From: MVRV01 sp964646755
GTDB taxonomy: Bacteria > Desulfobacterota > Syntrophia > Syntrophales > Smithellaceae
Direction of reading: 5' to 3'
Assembly (NCBI GenBank): GCA_964646755.1
Contig: CAZYIE010000011.1
Coordinates: forward strand, 1 to 64,000
DNA: 64,000 bases
Below are positions 7,380-15,429 of the stretch, piece after piece (position 1 is the first letter of the stretch; each line of letters starts with the position of its first letter). The notes beneath the pieces are model-generated. The model was not told the origin of the DNA. It ran no database searches and saw nothing but the letters and a program-made list of their open reading frames with translations. The position numbers and the translations under genes are program-made.

Positions 7380-9083
7380 TTAATTAATCATTTCTCTCGT
7401 GCCCAATTTCATATCACTGATGGATGAGCCCGGTCCTACCATCGGATAAACACATTCTTCCCGCGAAACACGGAAATCCATTAACACCGGTTTATCCAGA
7501 GCAAGGCCTTGCAGTAAGGTGGTCTCTACTTCTTCCGGTTTTGTAGCACGTAAACCGACGACACCAAAAGCCTCCGCCAGTTTTACAAAATCAGGCGCGT
7601 AAGTCATGTCGGTGTGGGAATAACGCTTTTCATAGAATAATTCCTGCCATTGACGCACCATCCCCAGATAGCCGTTGTTTAAAAGCACTATTTTTACATT
7701 AATTTTATATTGCGCAGCTGTTGCTAATTCCTGGATATTCATCTGAATACTTCCATCACCGGCAATATCCACGACGTGTTTATCGGGAAATGCACATTTC
7801 ACGCCGATGGCGGCCGGAAGTCCATAGCCCATTGTCCCCAATCCGCCAGAGGTAATAAATGTATTGGGCAGATCGAAGGGGAAAAATTGTGCGGTCCACA
7901 TTTGGTTCTGGCCGACTTCGGTTGTGATAATGACATTGCCTTTCGTTACTTTATGGAGCGTTTCAATGACATGCTGCGGTTTAATTACCTTGCCGTTTTG
8001 GCAATAGGTTAATGGAACCTGCTGCCTCCACTCGGCAATTTGGTCGAGCCATTCTTTGCGGTCCGCGGCCTGCTGCTTATAATTATGCTCGGCAAAAAAT
8101 TTAAGCATATCTTGCAGGATAGTCTTCGTTGCGCCAATAATCGGCAAATCAACAACTACATTTTTGTTAATTGAGGAAGGATCGATATCAATTTGTACAA
8201 TTTGGGCGTTAGCAGCAAAAGTTTCAATTGTGCCGGTTACCCGGTCATCAAAACGCACACCCACGGCAATCAACAAATCGCAGTGGCTCACCGCCATATT
8301 GGCGTAATATGATCCATGCATGCCTAACATGCCCAGCCAGAGGGGATCTGTCCCCGGAAATGAACCTATGCCCATTAAAGTTCCGGTGACCGGGATTGAA
8401 TATTTTCTGGCTAAAAAGGTGAGCTCGGCCGAGGCTTTTCCCAGAATGACGCCGCCGCCGGTCATGATTAATGGCTTCTTAGCGTGGGAAAGCATTTCAT
8501 AAACCTGAGCCATTTTTTTGGGAGCGGGTTTATAGATAGTCTCATGATTTCTAATCTGGATAGCGGAAGGATCAAAATCAATTTCCGCAGCCATTACATT
8601 TTTCGGTAAATCTACCAGTACAGGGCCGGGCCTTCCTGTGCGGGCAATGTGGAAAGCTTCTTTGATGGTGGCAGCCAATTCTTCGATATTACGGACAAGA
8701 AAATTATGCTTGGTGCAGGGGCGCGTGATTCCGGTGATGTCGCATTCCTGAAAAGCATCATTGCCGATTAAGGTTGTGGGAACCTGCCCGGTAAAAACGA
8801 CCAGCGGGATAGAATCCATATTAGCAGTTGCTATGCCGGTGACAGTGTTAGTGGCGCCGGGACCGGAAGTAACCAGACACACGCCAACTTTTCCCGTGGC
8901 ACGGGCGTACCCGTCGGCCGCATGAACCGCGCCCTGTTCATGGCGAACAAGAACATGTTTAAATTTGCTTTGATAGAGTTGATCATAAATATCAAGAACG
9001 GTGCCACCCGGATATCCGAAAATAATATCTACTTTTTCGAGTTCCAGCATTTTCAGCAGAATTTGTGAACCTTTCAACTTCAT
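7380..9083 (-). CDS. ilvB: Acetolactate synthase catalytic subunit IlvB
   Basis: Thiamine-diphosphate enzyme that condenses pyruvate with pyruvate or 2-oxobutyrate. At 567 residues it has the expected three domains: N-terminal TPP-binding with the catalytic Glu in VRHEQGAVHAADGYAR, a central FAD-binding domain, and a C-terminal TPP-binding domain with the GDGSIQMNIQELATA motif, Mg ligands included. It is the first structural gene of the operon, about 37 bases past the attenuator hairpin. TTTGGAGGTAG precedes the ATG. Confidence 0.97.
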   Translation of the reverse strand: MKLKGSQILLKMLELEKVDIIFGYPGGTVLDIYDQLYQSKFKHVLVRHEQGAVHAADGYARATGKVGVCLVTSGPGATNTVTGIATANMDSIPLVVFTGQVPTTLIGNDAFQECDITGITRPCTKHNFLVRNIEELAATIKEAFHIARTGRPGPVLVDLPKNVMAAEIDFDPSAIQIRNHETIYKPAPKKMAQVYEMLSHAKKPLIMTGGGVILGKASAELTFLARKYSIPVTGTLMGIGSFPGTDPLWLGMLGMHGSYYANMAVSHCDLLIAVGVRFDDRVTGTIETFAANAQIVQIDIDPSSINKNVVVDLPIIGATKTILQDMLKFFAEHNYKQQAADRKEWLDQIAEWRQQVPLTYCQNGKVIKPQHVIETLHKVTKGNVIITTEVGQNQMWTAQFFPFDLPNTFITSGGLGTMGYGLPAAIGVKCAFPDKHVVDIAGDGSIQMNIQELATAAQYKINVKIVLLNNGYLGMVRQWQELFYEKRYSHTDMTYAPDFVKLAEAFGVVGLRATKPEEVETTLLQGLALDKPVLMDFRVSREECVYPMVGPGSSISDMKLGTREMIN

Positions 9084-9120
9084 TTTTTACTACCTCCAAA
9101 TGTAAAAGTCTCAGTTAATA

Positions 9121-9156
9121 AAAAAGCCGCTTATCTTCTTTCGAAGAGGCGGCTTT
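9121..9156 (-). terminator. ilv attenuator: terminator hairpin (segments 3:4)
   Basis: On the minus strand AAAGCCGC (from plus 9149-9156) pairs with GCGGCTTT (plus 9123-9130), extended by CTTC/GAAG in the middle, and is followed at once by a run of T. This is a rho-independent terminator just before ilvB. Its left arm (9149-9159) can instead pair with 9168-9178, which would abolish termination. Confidence 0.85.
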
Positions 9157-9171
9157 GTTTCTTAAATAACA

Positions 9172-9200
9172 AAGCCGCGGGTTTTAGGGGCCCGCGGCTT
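9172..9200 (-). promoter_or_regulatory. ilv attenuator: upstream hairpin (segments 1:2) and antiterminator arm
   Basis: A perfect 10-bp stem: AAGCCGCGGG (9172-9181) with CCCGCGGCTT (9191-9200). Bases 9168-9178 are also perfectly complementary over 11 bases to 9149-9159 (GCGGCTTTGTT with AACAAAGCCGC), so this hairpin, an antiterminator and the terminator are mutually exclusive. TTTAAGAAACAA occurs twice on the minus strand, at about 9165-9154 and about 9223-9212. Confidence 0.8.
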
Positions 9201-9206
9201 GTATCT

Positions 9207-9329
9207 TTAATTTTGTTTCTTAAAGACACGGAGCGGCAGACCCCTGAGTACTACTACGAGTACCCTTACGTTGCTGATAATCAGGCTCTTGCCGCCGACT
9301 AAATCTTTAAGATACATTTGATTTCCCAT
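9207..9329 (-). CDS. ilvL: ilv operon leader peptide (40 aa)
   Basis: A short frame from the ATG at 9329 to the TAA at 9207-9209, directly ahead of the attenuator hairpins. Residues 16-35 read LIISNVRVLVVVLRGLPLRV: 6 Val, 5 Leu and 2 Ile in 20 residues, with four GTA valine codons in five of six consecutive positions around residues 21-27. This is the signature of a branched-chain amino-acid attenuation peptide, whose translation rate would report charged tRNA-Val and tRNA-Leu. No strong ribosome site is seen; an alternative start is the ATG at codon 5 (9317). The stop codon lies only six bases before the first hairpin. The peptide itself is unlikely to have a function. Confidence 0.8.
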   Translation of the reverse strand: MGNQMYLKDLVGGKSLIISNVRVLVVVLRGLPLRVFKKQN

Positions 9330-9351
9330 TTATTTGCTGAACTTGATTTTT

Positions 9352-9380
9352 CTATTAACGGAAAAAAAACTATTTGTCAA
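9352..9380 (-). promoter_or_regulatory. Promoter of the ilv leader and operon
   Basis: Minus strand: perfect -35 TTGACA (9380-9375), 17-base spacer containing a T tract, -10 TAATAG (9357-9352). Transcription would start about 16 bases before the leader-peptide ATG. Confidence 0.7.
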
Positions 9381-9794
9381 GGTACTTTCTAGCAGATACT
9401 TTCTAAAGATTGTTTATGGTTCATCCGGGCTAAACGCACTTGTCTTATTAGCATAGTTGACTGGATTAAGTAAATTGGCCGAGTCATAAAAATTTATGCG
9501 CTCTGGTGACAGTAATCAAAAAAATCAACAGATATATTTATAAATACAGCTATTTATAAAATATTCGCAATAATTGCTTGCATCTTGTTTCATTGCTGTG
9601 GCATAACTCCCACACTCAATTACGAGCGCTTTATTCAAACACTTTTCTCGCGTCTTATCTCAAGGTTGCTCACTTCGGTAGTCAATTAAGAACCGATGCC
9701 CTATTCATTATGCCGCTGTTTTTGTAGTGGGGAATTGTCAAAACAGCCCCGATATTTTCCAGCTTTGATAATTTGCTTTAAAAGGAGGATTGTC
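9381..9794. other. Intergenic between divergent ilv operon and transglycosylase gene
   Basis: About 410 bases without a supported gene. An open frame extends upstream of the transglycosylase to 9696, but its extra 33 codons lack a ribosome site. The sequence is AT-rich with several TTTATAAA-like tracts near 9530-9560. I see no clear promoter for the rightward gene. Confidence 0.4.
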
Positions 9795-10838
9795 ATGCAA
9801 CTCTATCGAAGATGCAAGATGTTCTATCGGAAAGCCATTTCTCCTATCTCTATCATATTTATCCCTCAAGGAACCACTCGCAAGACCATCAATTGGAATA
9901 TCTCGACAGCCGGCATCGCACTACTAACCCTTTTTTTCTTCGTAAATATAATTTTTCTTTGTTACATGATCCCTTCTTTAATCCGCTACAATAATATGAA
10001 AAGGCAATTTCTTGATTATTCTCAGAAAGTATCGAATCTCAACTCCATGCTATTATCTTTGAAAACGGCGAATAAGGATCTCCATGCCTTGGTCTCTCCG
10101 GGAATAAAGGGAAAGATTTTGGAAAGAGTTGATACTTCCGATATGGAGTCCTTAGACATTACCAAAGCACAGCAGCAGATTGAATCCTCCCTGCAGACTA
10201 TCGGCGCGGTCAATAACTACCTGCACACGATGAAGGAATTGTATCTCGCTACTTTCAGAAGAAATTATAGGGAGGGGAAATTCCACCACGAAAAAAGAAT
10301 CATTTTCAACATTAAAGACCCTGATATAATCAAATACAATCATATCATTTCGAAGGCATCGGTAAAGTACAATGTGGACGCTGCTCTGATAAAAGCTATT
10401 ATCAAAATGGAATCAAACTTCGACCATCTAGCCGTATCACCTAAGGGCGCCCAGGGGTTGATGCAACTCATGCCGCAGACAGCTCAGGCTCTCCAGGTTG
10501 AAGATTCTTTTCACCCAGAGAATAATATCGAAGGAGGAACTCGTTATCTTCGCTATCTTCTGGATCTTTTCGAAGACAATCTTCCTCTCGCCTTGGCTGC
10601 CTATAATGTTGGGGAAAATACCGTCATCAAATACAAGAACAAGATTCCTCCCTACAAGGAAACACAAGAGTACGTTCAACGCGTTTTAGGCCACTTGTAT
10701 TCCTTCCAGCAGATGGACCCGACAAACAAAATCAGAAAAGTCATCAGCTATAATGGATTACTATCTCATCGACAGATTGGATATTCAACTCCAAAGCAAT
10801 TAATCTCTGAAAAGTTGAAAATGACCACAGAAAATTGA
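9795..10838 (+). CDS. Membrane-anchored lytic transglycosylase (SLT domain, 347 aa)
   Basis: Cleaves peptidoglycan glycan strands. One transmembrane segment near residues 35-60 (AGIALLTLFFFVNIIFLCYM) anchors it to the inner membrane, with the rest in the periplasm. A coiled-coil-prone stretch (residues about 65-150) leads to a C-terminal SLT/MltC-like domain (about 170-300) with the catalytic Glu in IKMESNF, then SPKGAQGLMQLMP and AAYNVGE. The start at 9795 is chosen because AAAGGAGG precedes it; the frame is open back to 9696 without a ribosome site. The N-terminal IPQGTTRKTINW resembles the leader region of M23 endopeptidases. Likely monocistronic. Confidence 0.88.
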   Translation: MQLYRRCKMFYRKAISPISIIFIPQGTTRKTINWNISTAGIALLTLFFFVNIIFLCYMIPSLIRYNNMKRQFLDYSQKVSNLNSMLLSLKTANKDLHALVSPGIKGKILERVDTSDMESLDITKAQQQIESSLQTIGAVNNYLHTMKELYLATFRRNYREGKFHHEKRIIFNIKDPDIIKYNHIISKASVKYNVDAALIKAIIKMESNFDHLAVSPKGAQGLMQLMPQTAQALQVEDSFHPENNIEGGTRYLRYLLDLFEDNLPLALAAYNVGENTVIKYKNKIPPYKETQEYVQRVLGHLYSFQQMDPTNKIRKVISYNGLLSHRQIGYSTPKQLISEKLKMTTEN

Positions 10839-10930
10839 TTCATGCTGAAGATTAATTTTGTGGCAAATCATTCAACCAAAGTATTAGCCTGCTGACAGGG
10901 GAAAAATAACATGGGAACGCAACATTGGTA

Positions 10931-10959
10931 TTGACAGGCGAGTATGATATAAATAACAA
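10931..10959 (+). promoter_or_regulatory. Possible promoter of the AI-2E-family permease gene
   Basis: -35 TTGACA (10931-10936), 17-base spacer, -10 TAACAA (10954-10959). The -35 is perfect and the -10 moderate. It lies about 50 bases upstream of the start codon. Confidence 0.45.
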
Positions 10960-11006
10960 TTACCTGTGTCCATAATATTTAATATCAAACGGAGGCATAT
11001 CCTCAC

Positions 11007-12053
11007 ATGCAAGCACCGAAATCACAGACAGTCCTTTTTTTCGCGATCATGCTGATTGTTACCGTAGCGTTTTTCTATCTCATTAAGCCGTTCATCTATG
11101 CCGTTTTTTGGGCGGTTATTCTGGCGGGGCTCTTCATGCCCGTTTACAAAAATATTGAGAAAAACATGCGCAGGCCCACGCTCAGCGCGACGATTGTTCT
11201 TGTTTTGATTTGCCTCATTTTTATCCTTCCTTTTGTTTTCATCTTCAGTTTGCTGCTTAAGGAATCTATGGACATCTATCAGGGCATGTCGGATGAAAAC
11301 AGTCCGATCAATGTCTATGTCCAGAAATTTGCTGAGCTGATCAAACACAATCCCTATACGGACAGTTTACATCTAGACGATGCCGCCCTTACAGAGAAGA
11401 TTTCGCAGCTTTCTAAAAGCGTTGCCGGTTATATTTTCGATACTCTGAAAAGCTTTACTCAAAATACTCTTCAATTTATTGTTCAATTGGGTGTCATGCT
11501 CTATGCGTTATTTTATTTCATCCGGGATGGTGAGAAATTTCTCGATTCGATTCTGCGGCTCCTGCCTCTTGGGCAGGGAAGAGACAGGATCCTCCTGGCG
11601 CACTTTCAGAAAACCGCCAACTCTACGCTCAAGGTAACTTTAATCATCGGTGGAATCCAGGGGTTACTCGGAGGGCTGCTCTTTCTGTTTACAGGCATTC
11701 AGGGGGCGGTACTCTGGGGGGTGGTGATGATTATTACAGCTGTAATTCCCGTTGTCGGTTGTGCCCTTGTCTGGGCACCGGCGGGCATCTTTATGATGAT
11801 CATGGGCCATTTTTGGTCAGGCATCTTGATCCTGGGCTTTGGCTCCCTGGTCATCAGCATGGTAGACCATTTTCTCCGTCCGATACTTTTGGGCAAAGAT
11901 GTCTCTATGCATCCTCTGCTGATTTTTCTCTCCACGATGGGCGGAATCATCGTATTCGGTTTCTCGGGGTTTATCATTGGCCCGATTATTATGTCCATGG
12001 CCATGGCCGTCTGGCACATGTATGAGGAATATTATATCAAGGAAATTGTTTGA
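11007..12053 (+). CDS. AI-2E family transporter (PerM/YdiK-like, 348 aa)
   Basis: Polytopic inner-membrane protein of the UPF0118/AI-2E family. Hydrophobic segments are seen near residues 8-30, 33-50, 65-90, 150-175, 205-235, 240-270, 275-300 and 310-335, giving the family's usual seven or eight spans. The conserved C-terminal DHFLRPILLGKDVSMHPLLI and GGIIVFGFSGFIIGPII motifs are intact. Family members export a range of solutes including autoinducer-2 or Na+/Li+; the substrate cannot be told here. GGAGG lies about 12 bases before the ATG. It converges on the PBP gene with 41 bases between the stops. Confidence 0.88.
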   Translation: MQAPKSQTVLFFAIMLIVTVAFFYLIKPFIYAVFWAVILAGLFMPVYKNIEKNMRRPTLSATIVLVLICLIFILPFVFIFSLLLKESMDIYQGMSDENSPINVYVQKFAELIKHNPYTDSLHLDDAALTEKISQLSKSVAGYIFDTLKSFTQNTLQFIVQLGVMLYALFYFIRDGEKFLDSILRLLPLGQGRDRILLAHFQKTANSTLKVTLIIGGIQGLLGGLLFLFTGIQGAVLWGVVMIITAVIPVVGCALVWAPAGIFMMIMGHFWSGILILGFGSLVISMVDHFLRPILLGKDVSMHPLLIFLSTMGGIIVFGFSGFIIGPIIMSMAMAVWHMYEEYYIKEIV

Positions 12054-12094
12054 TCGGAACGTAAGACCGGCGGAATTCAGCAAGTGATTAATTG

Positions 12095-14125
12095 CTACCG
12101 GAATAAATCTTCCTTTTCTTCTGTTATATCGTCAGTTTTTTCGCTGGGTTGGGCATTTTCCAGAAAGGATTCGTAAATGGTTCCCTTCTCTGTTGACTTA
12201 ACTCGTGCGCCGGTTTTTGCATCAACCTTAACAAAGACAATTCCTTCCGGGGTGGGAAATGTTTCCACCGGGGCATTGTGTAAAAATTTTTCCATGAAAT
12301 AAAGCCAGATAGGCGCCGCCGCCCGTCCGCCAACTTCATTCTTTCCCAAAGAGATCTCCTGGTCAAAGCCAACCCATACGCCGGTTATTACCGAAGGAGT
12401 AAAACCGAGAAACCAGGCATCGCGGACGTCGTTTGTTGTTCCTGTTTTTCCGGCAATCGGGCGGCCGATACTTTTCACTCGACGGCCTGTCCCGCTTTCC
12501 ACAACATCCTGCATGACATAAGTTGTCATAAACGCGATCCGGGGATCAATCACTTGTTCTGATTGTACTTTAGCTTCTTCAAAAATATTGCCGGTACGAT
12601 CAATAATTTTTTTGATGAAATATGGTGTAACTTTTTTGCCCCCGTTGGCTAATACCCCGTATGCACGCACCAGTTCCTGCAGTGTTACGCCGGAAGTTCC
12701 CAAGGCCAGAGATAGGTTTCTGGTGAGCGGAGAGGTTATTCCCATGTTTATGGCATAGGAGGCCGCGTAATCAATCCCAATATCCTGCAAAATTTTGATC
12801 GTTACAACATTACGGGATTGTACCAGGGCCGTTCTCATGGTTATTGGTCCCAGGAATTTCTCGTCAAAATTTTTCGGTTTCCAGAGACCGTCTTCTTTCG
12901 ATAAATCCTCAAAAACAACAGGAGAATCTACAAAGCGAGTTGACGGATTCATTCCTTTATCAAAGGCGGCCGTATAAATTAAAGGTTTGAAAGCGGATCC
13001 CGGCTGCCTTCGAGATTGCGTTGCGCGGTTGAATTCACTTTTATTAAAATCGCGGCCGCCGACCATTGCCCGAATAGCGCCTGTCTTTACATCCATGGAA
13101 AACAGTGCGCCTTGAGCGAGACCAGTTTCATGATTTTCCCTGCCTTCCAATTCCGCCAGGCCTTTTTCCATTGCGTCGCGGGCATCTCTTTGCGCGGATA
13201 AATTAAGGGTTGTGTAAATAGAGAGTCCTTCCTTGTATAGGACATCAGCGCCATATTTTTCCTGCACGTAACGGCGGACATGCTCGACAAAATAAGCGGC
13301 AACTTTGTCTTTCGGTTTTATTGGCCGCATTTTCAAGGGAGAGGCAATTGCCAGTTTTAGCTCTGCTGACGAAATGTAACCGTCTTCCATCATGCGCGTC
13401 AGAACGTAAATCTGTCGTTGTTTTGCTTTGTCGTAATGGAGAAACGGAGAATATGTAGTGGGGGCTTTAGGCAGGCCTGCCAGCAGCGCTGCTTCGGGTA
13501 AAGTCAGGGAGTGGGCGTTCTTGCCGAAGTAACCGAGTGCTGCCGATTCAATGCCATACGTACCATGCCCCAAATAAATCTGATTTAAATATAGATTCAG
13601 AATCTCGTCTTTAGTCAGGTATTTATCGATTTTATAAGCAAGAATGGCTTCCTTGACTTTGCGCATATATTTTTTTTCTGGCGAAAGATACATCATTTTA
13701 GCGACTTGCTGTGTTATGGTGCTGGCGCCCTGGACGATATGTCCTGCTTCAAAATTCTTTAAAACAGCGCGGGAAATACTTTGCATATCGAAGCCCTGAT
13801 GCTGATAGAATCTGGAATCCTCGGCAGCAATAAAGGCGGATGAAACGATCTTGGGAATTTCAGTAATCTTAATAATTTTCCTGTCTTCCAGAAAAAATTC
13901 ATCGATCAGTTCATTGTTGTCGTCGTAAACGCGCGAGGCAATACTGGGACGGTAATCCTTAAGGGCGTCGATTCCGGGTAAATCCATAGTCAGGATGTAA
14001 TAAGCGGCAGTTCCGGCCAAAGCAAGAAATAAGACCAGGATAATTAACCCAAGAGTAAAAAAAAGAAGTCGGGAAGGCTTTTTCTTTTTGCCTGTTGTTG
14101 TGGTTTCTTTGCGGCGTGAAGGCAT
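12095..14125 (-). CDS. mrcA: Penicillin-binding protein 1A (bifunctional, 676 aa)
   Basis: Class A PBP that polymerises and cross-links peptidoglycan. A Lys/Arg-rich cytoplasmic tail and one membrane anchor (about 22-45) precede the glycosyltransferase-51 domain with its catalytic Glu in AAEDSRFYQHQGFD and the GASTITQQ motif. The transpeptidase domain has the active Ser in GSAFK, SRN in QSRNVV and KTGTTN. The tail is short, without the OB insert of E. coli PBP1A. An in-frame TTG at 14137 directly follows the tatC stop, but the ATG at 14125 is the more likely start. No strong ribosome site is present, so translation may be coupled to tatC. Confidence 0.93.
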   Translation of the reverse strand: MPSRRKETTTTGKKKKPSRLLFFTLGLIILVLFLALAGTAAYYILTMDLPGIDALKDYRPSIASRVYDDNNELIDEFFLEDRKIIKITEIPKIVSSAFIAAEDSRFYQHQGFDMQSISRAVLKNFEAGHIVQGASTITQQVAKMMYLSPEKKYMRKVKEAILAYKIDKYLTKDEILNLYLNQIYLGHGTYGIESAALGYFGKNAHSLTLPEAALLAGLPKAPTTYSPFLHYDKAKQRQIYVLTRMMEDGYISSAELKLAIASPLKMRPIKPKDKVAAYFVEHVRRYVQEKYGADVLYKEGLSIYTTLNLSAQRDARDAMEKGLAELEGRENHETGLAQGALFSMDVKTGAIRAMVGGRDFNKSEFNRATQSRRQPGSAFKPLIYTAAFDKGMNPSTRFVDSPVVFEDLSKEDGLWKPKNFDEKFLGPITMRTALVQSRNVVTIKILQDIGIDYAASYAINMGITSPLTRNLSLALGTSGVTLQELVRAYGVLANGGKKVTPYFIKKIIDRTGNIFEEAKVQSEQVIDPRIAFMTTYVMQDVVESGTGRRVKSIGRPIAGKTGTTNDVRDAWFLGFTPSVITGVWVGFDQEISLGKNEVGGRAAAPIWLYFMEKFLHNAPVETFPTPEGIVFVKVDAKTGARVKSTEKGTIYESFLENAQPSEKTDDITEEKEDLFR

Positions 14126-14137
14126 TATTTTTACCAA

Positions 14138-14902
14138 TTATTCTTCTGCTTCTGCGGCAGCAGTTTTTTTCTTTTCCACAAATCTTGCTACAAATATACT
14201 TACTTCATATAAAAACATCAATGGTACCGCCATTAATACCTGACTCAAAGCGTCGGGAGAAGGTGTCAAAATTGCGGCGGCAATAAAAATCACTAAAACA
14301 GCGTAGCGTCTTTGTTTGGACAACATTTGTGCATTGACTATCCCCAATTTAGCGAGGAAAAATATAAAGACGGGTAATTCAAAAGATAAACCAAAACCCA
14401 GTAAAAACGTGACAAAAAGCGAAAGGTAATCACTAAAGGAAATCATTGCCTGCAGGTATTTGTTGTTAAAGCTGACAAAGAATTCAAACGCCGGCGGCAA
14501 GGCAATAAAGTAACCGAAGAGGATGCCGCTGATAAAAAGCAGGCTCGAAGATATCACAAAGGGAATAACATATTTTTTTTCATTAGGCATCAAACCAGGT
14601 GAAATGAATTTCCATATTTGATAGAGAATGAAAGGGCTGGTAATGATTATGGACGCAAAAAAGGCTAATTTCATGTAAACAAAAAATGCTTCCGTCAGGC
14701 CTGTGTATATCAGATAGCTGTTTTTCGGCAAAGCGGCGGTTAAAGGTCGAGTGATAATGTCGAAAATCAATTCCTTAAAATAATAGCAGGCGAAAAAACC
14801 TATGCCCACGGCAATAAGCGCACGGGTAAGTCTTTTGCGTAATTCGACTAAATGGTCAGTCAGTGACATTTTTTCTTCTTCAATGTCTTCGTTGTTTTCC
14901 AT
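14138..14902 (-). CDS. tatC: Twin-arginine translocase subunit TatC
   Basis: Core receptor of the Tat pathway that exports folded proteins with RR signal peptides. At 254 residues it has six predicted membrane spans. The family motifs are present: LVELRKRL near residue 20, the periplasmic FYQIWKFISPGL-type loop (here LYQIWKFISPGLMPNEKKY), and FGLSFELPVF with its conserved Glu. An acidic N-terminal tail (MENNEDIEEEKM) and a C-terminal KKKTAAAEAEE tail flank the core. It lies between tatA and the PBP1A gene, 57 bases after tatA and 12 before the PBP ATG, so the three probably form one transcript. Confidence 0.96.
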   Translation of the reverse strand: MENNEDIEEEKMSLTDHLVELRKRLTRALIAVGIGFFACYYFKELIFDIITRPLTAALPKNSYLIYTGLTEAFFVYMKLAFFASIIITSPFILYQIWKFISPGLMPNEKKYVIPFVISSSLLFISGILFGYFIALPPAFEFFVSFNNKYLQAMISFSDYLSLFVTFLLGFGLSFELPVFIFFLAKLGIVNAQMLSKQRRYAVLVIFIAAAILTPSPDALSQVLMAVPLMFLYEVSIFVARFVEKKKTAAAEAEE

Positions 14903-14959
14903 AAATACCTGTTTTAATTAAAAACTTATTAGAATAGCAGCCAGAGATATTTTTCGAGG

Positions 14960-15232
14960 TTATGATTTTTTAGTAGTCTCATCGGACGCAACTTGCTTCG
15001 GTTCTTCCTGGTCGGTTTTTAATAAAAGCGAATCTTTCAAGCCATTATCTTTTGGTTTATCCTCGCTTTGCATAGTTTGTTTGATGTCATCGGTGATTCC
15101 GTCTGTAGCTTTACGGAATTCACTGAATCCCTTGCCTAACGTTTTGGCCAGATCGGGCAATTTTTTCGGACCGACAATCAGCAAGGCAATAACGGCAATT
15201 ATGATTAACTCCTGAAACCCGATACCAAACAT
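14960..15232 (-). CDS. tatA: Twin-arginine translocase subunit TatA/TatB family (90 aa)
   Basis: Single N-terminal membrane helix (MFGIGFQELIIIAVIALLIV), the conserved hinge GPKKLPDLAKTLG and the amphipathic helix GFSEFRKATDGI identify the TatA/TatB family. The tail is charged and unstructured. Phe at the FG motif and the short length fit TatA, but Glu8 (FQELI) is a feature often seen in TatB, and it is the only such subunit here, so it could serve both roles. It is the first gene of the tatA-tatC-PBP1A group. Confidence 0.92.
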   Translation of the reverse strand: MFGIGFQELIIIAVIALLIVGPKKLPDLAKTLGKGFSEFRKATDGITDDIKQTMQSEDKPKDNGLKDSLLLKTDQEEPKQVASDETTKKS

Positions 15233-15379
15233 GAAATATCAACTCCTGAAAAATTTGAATAATTACCATATATTTCGATAGCTGCTTTTGTCAATAGTTT
15301 TTGCATGTACAAAATACTTGTCCGATGGTGCTTATTGTTATTGCTGTGAAATGTCCGGAGGGAGATGTATTAAACAGAA

Positions 15380-15420
15380 GCCTCACCCTTCATCCAGGGT
15401 GCTGGAAAGAAGGGTGAGGC
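15380..15420 (-). terminator. Terminator of the 614-aa acyl-CoA dehydrogenase gene
   Basis: A perfect 11-bp inverted repeat, GCCTCACCCTT (15380-15390) with AAGGGTGAGGC (15410-15420), begins ten bases past the stop codon of the gene to its right. On the minus strand it is followed by TTCTGTTT. It also separates that gene from the tat operon. Confidence 0.65.
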
Positions 15421-15429
15421 ATGAGAATT

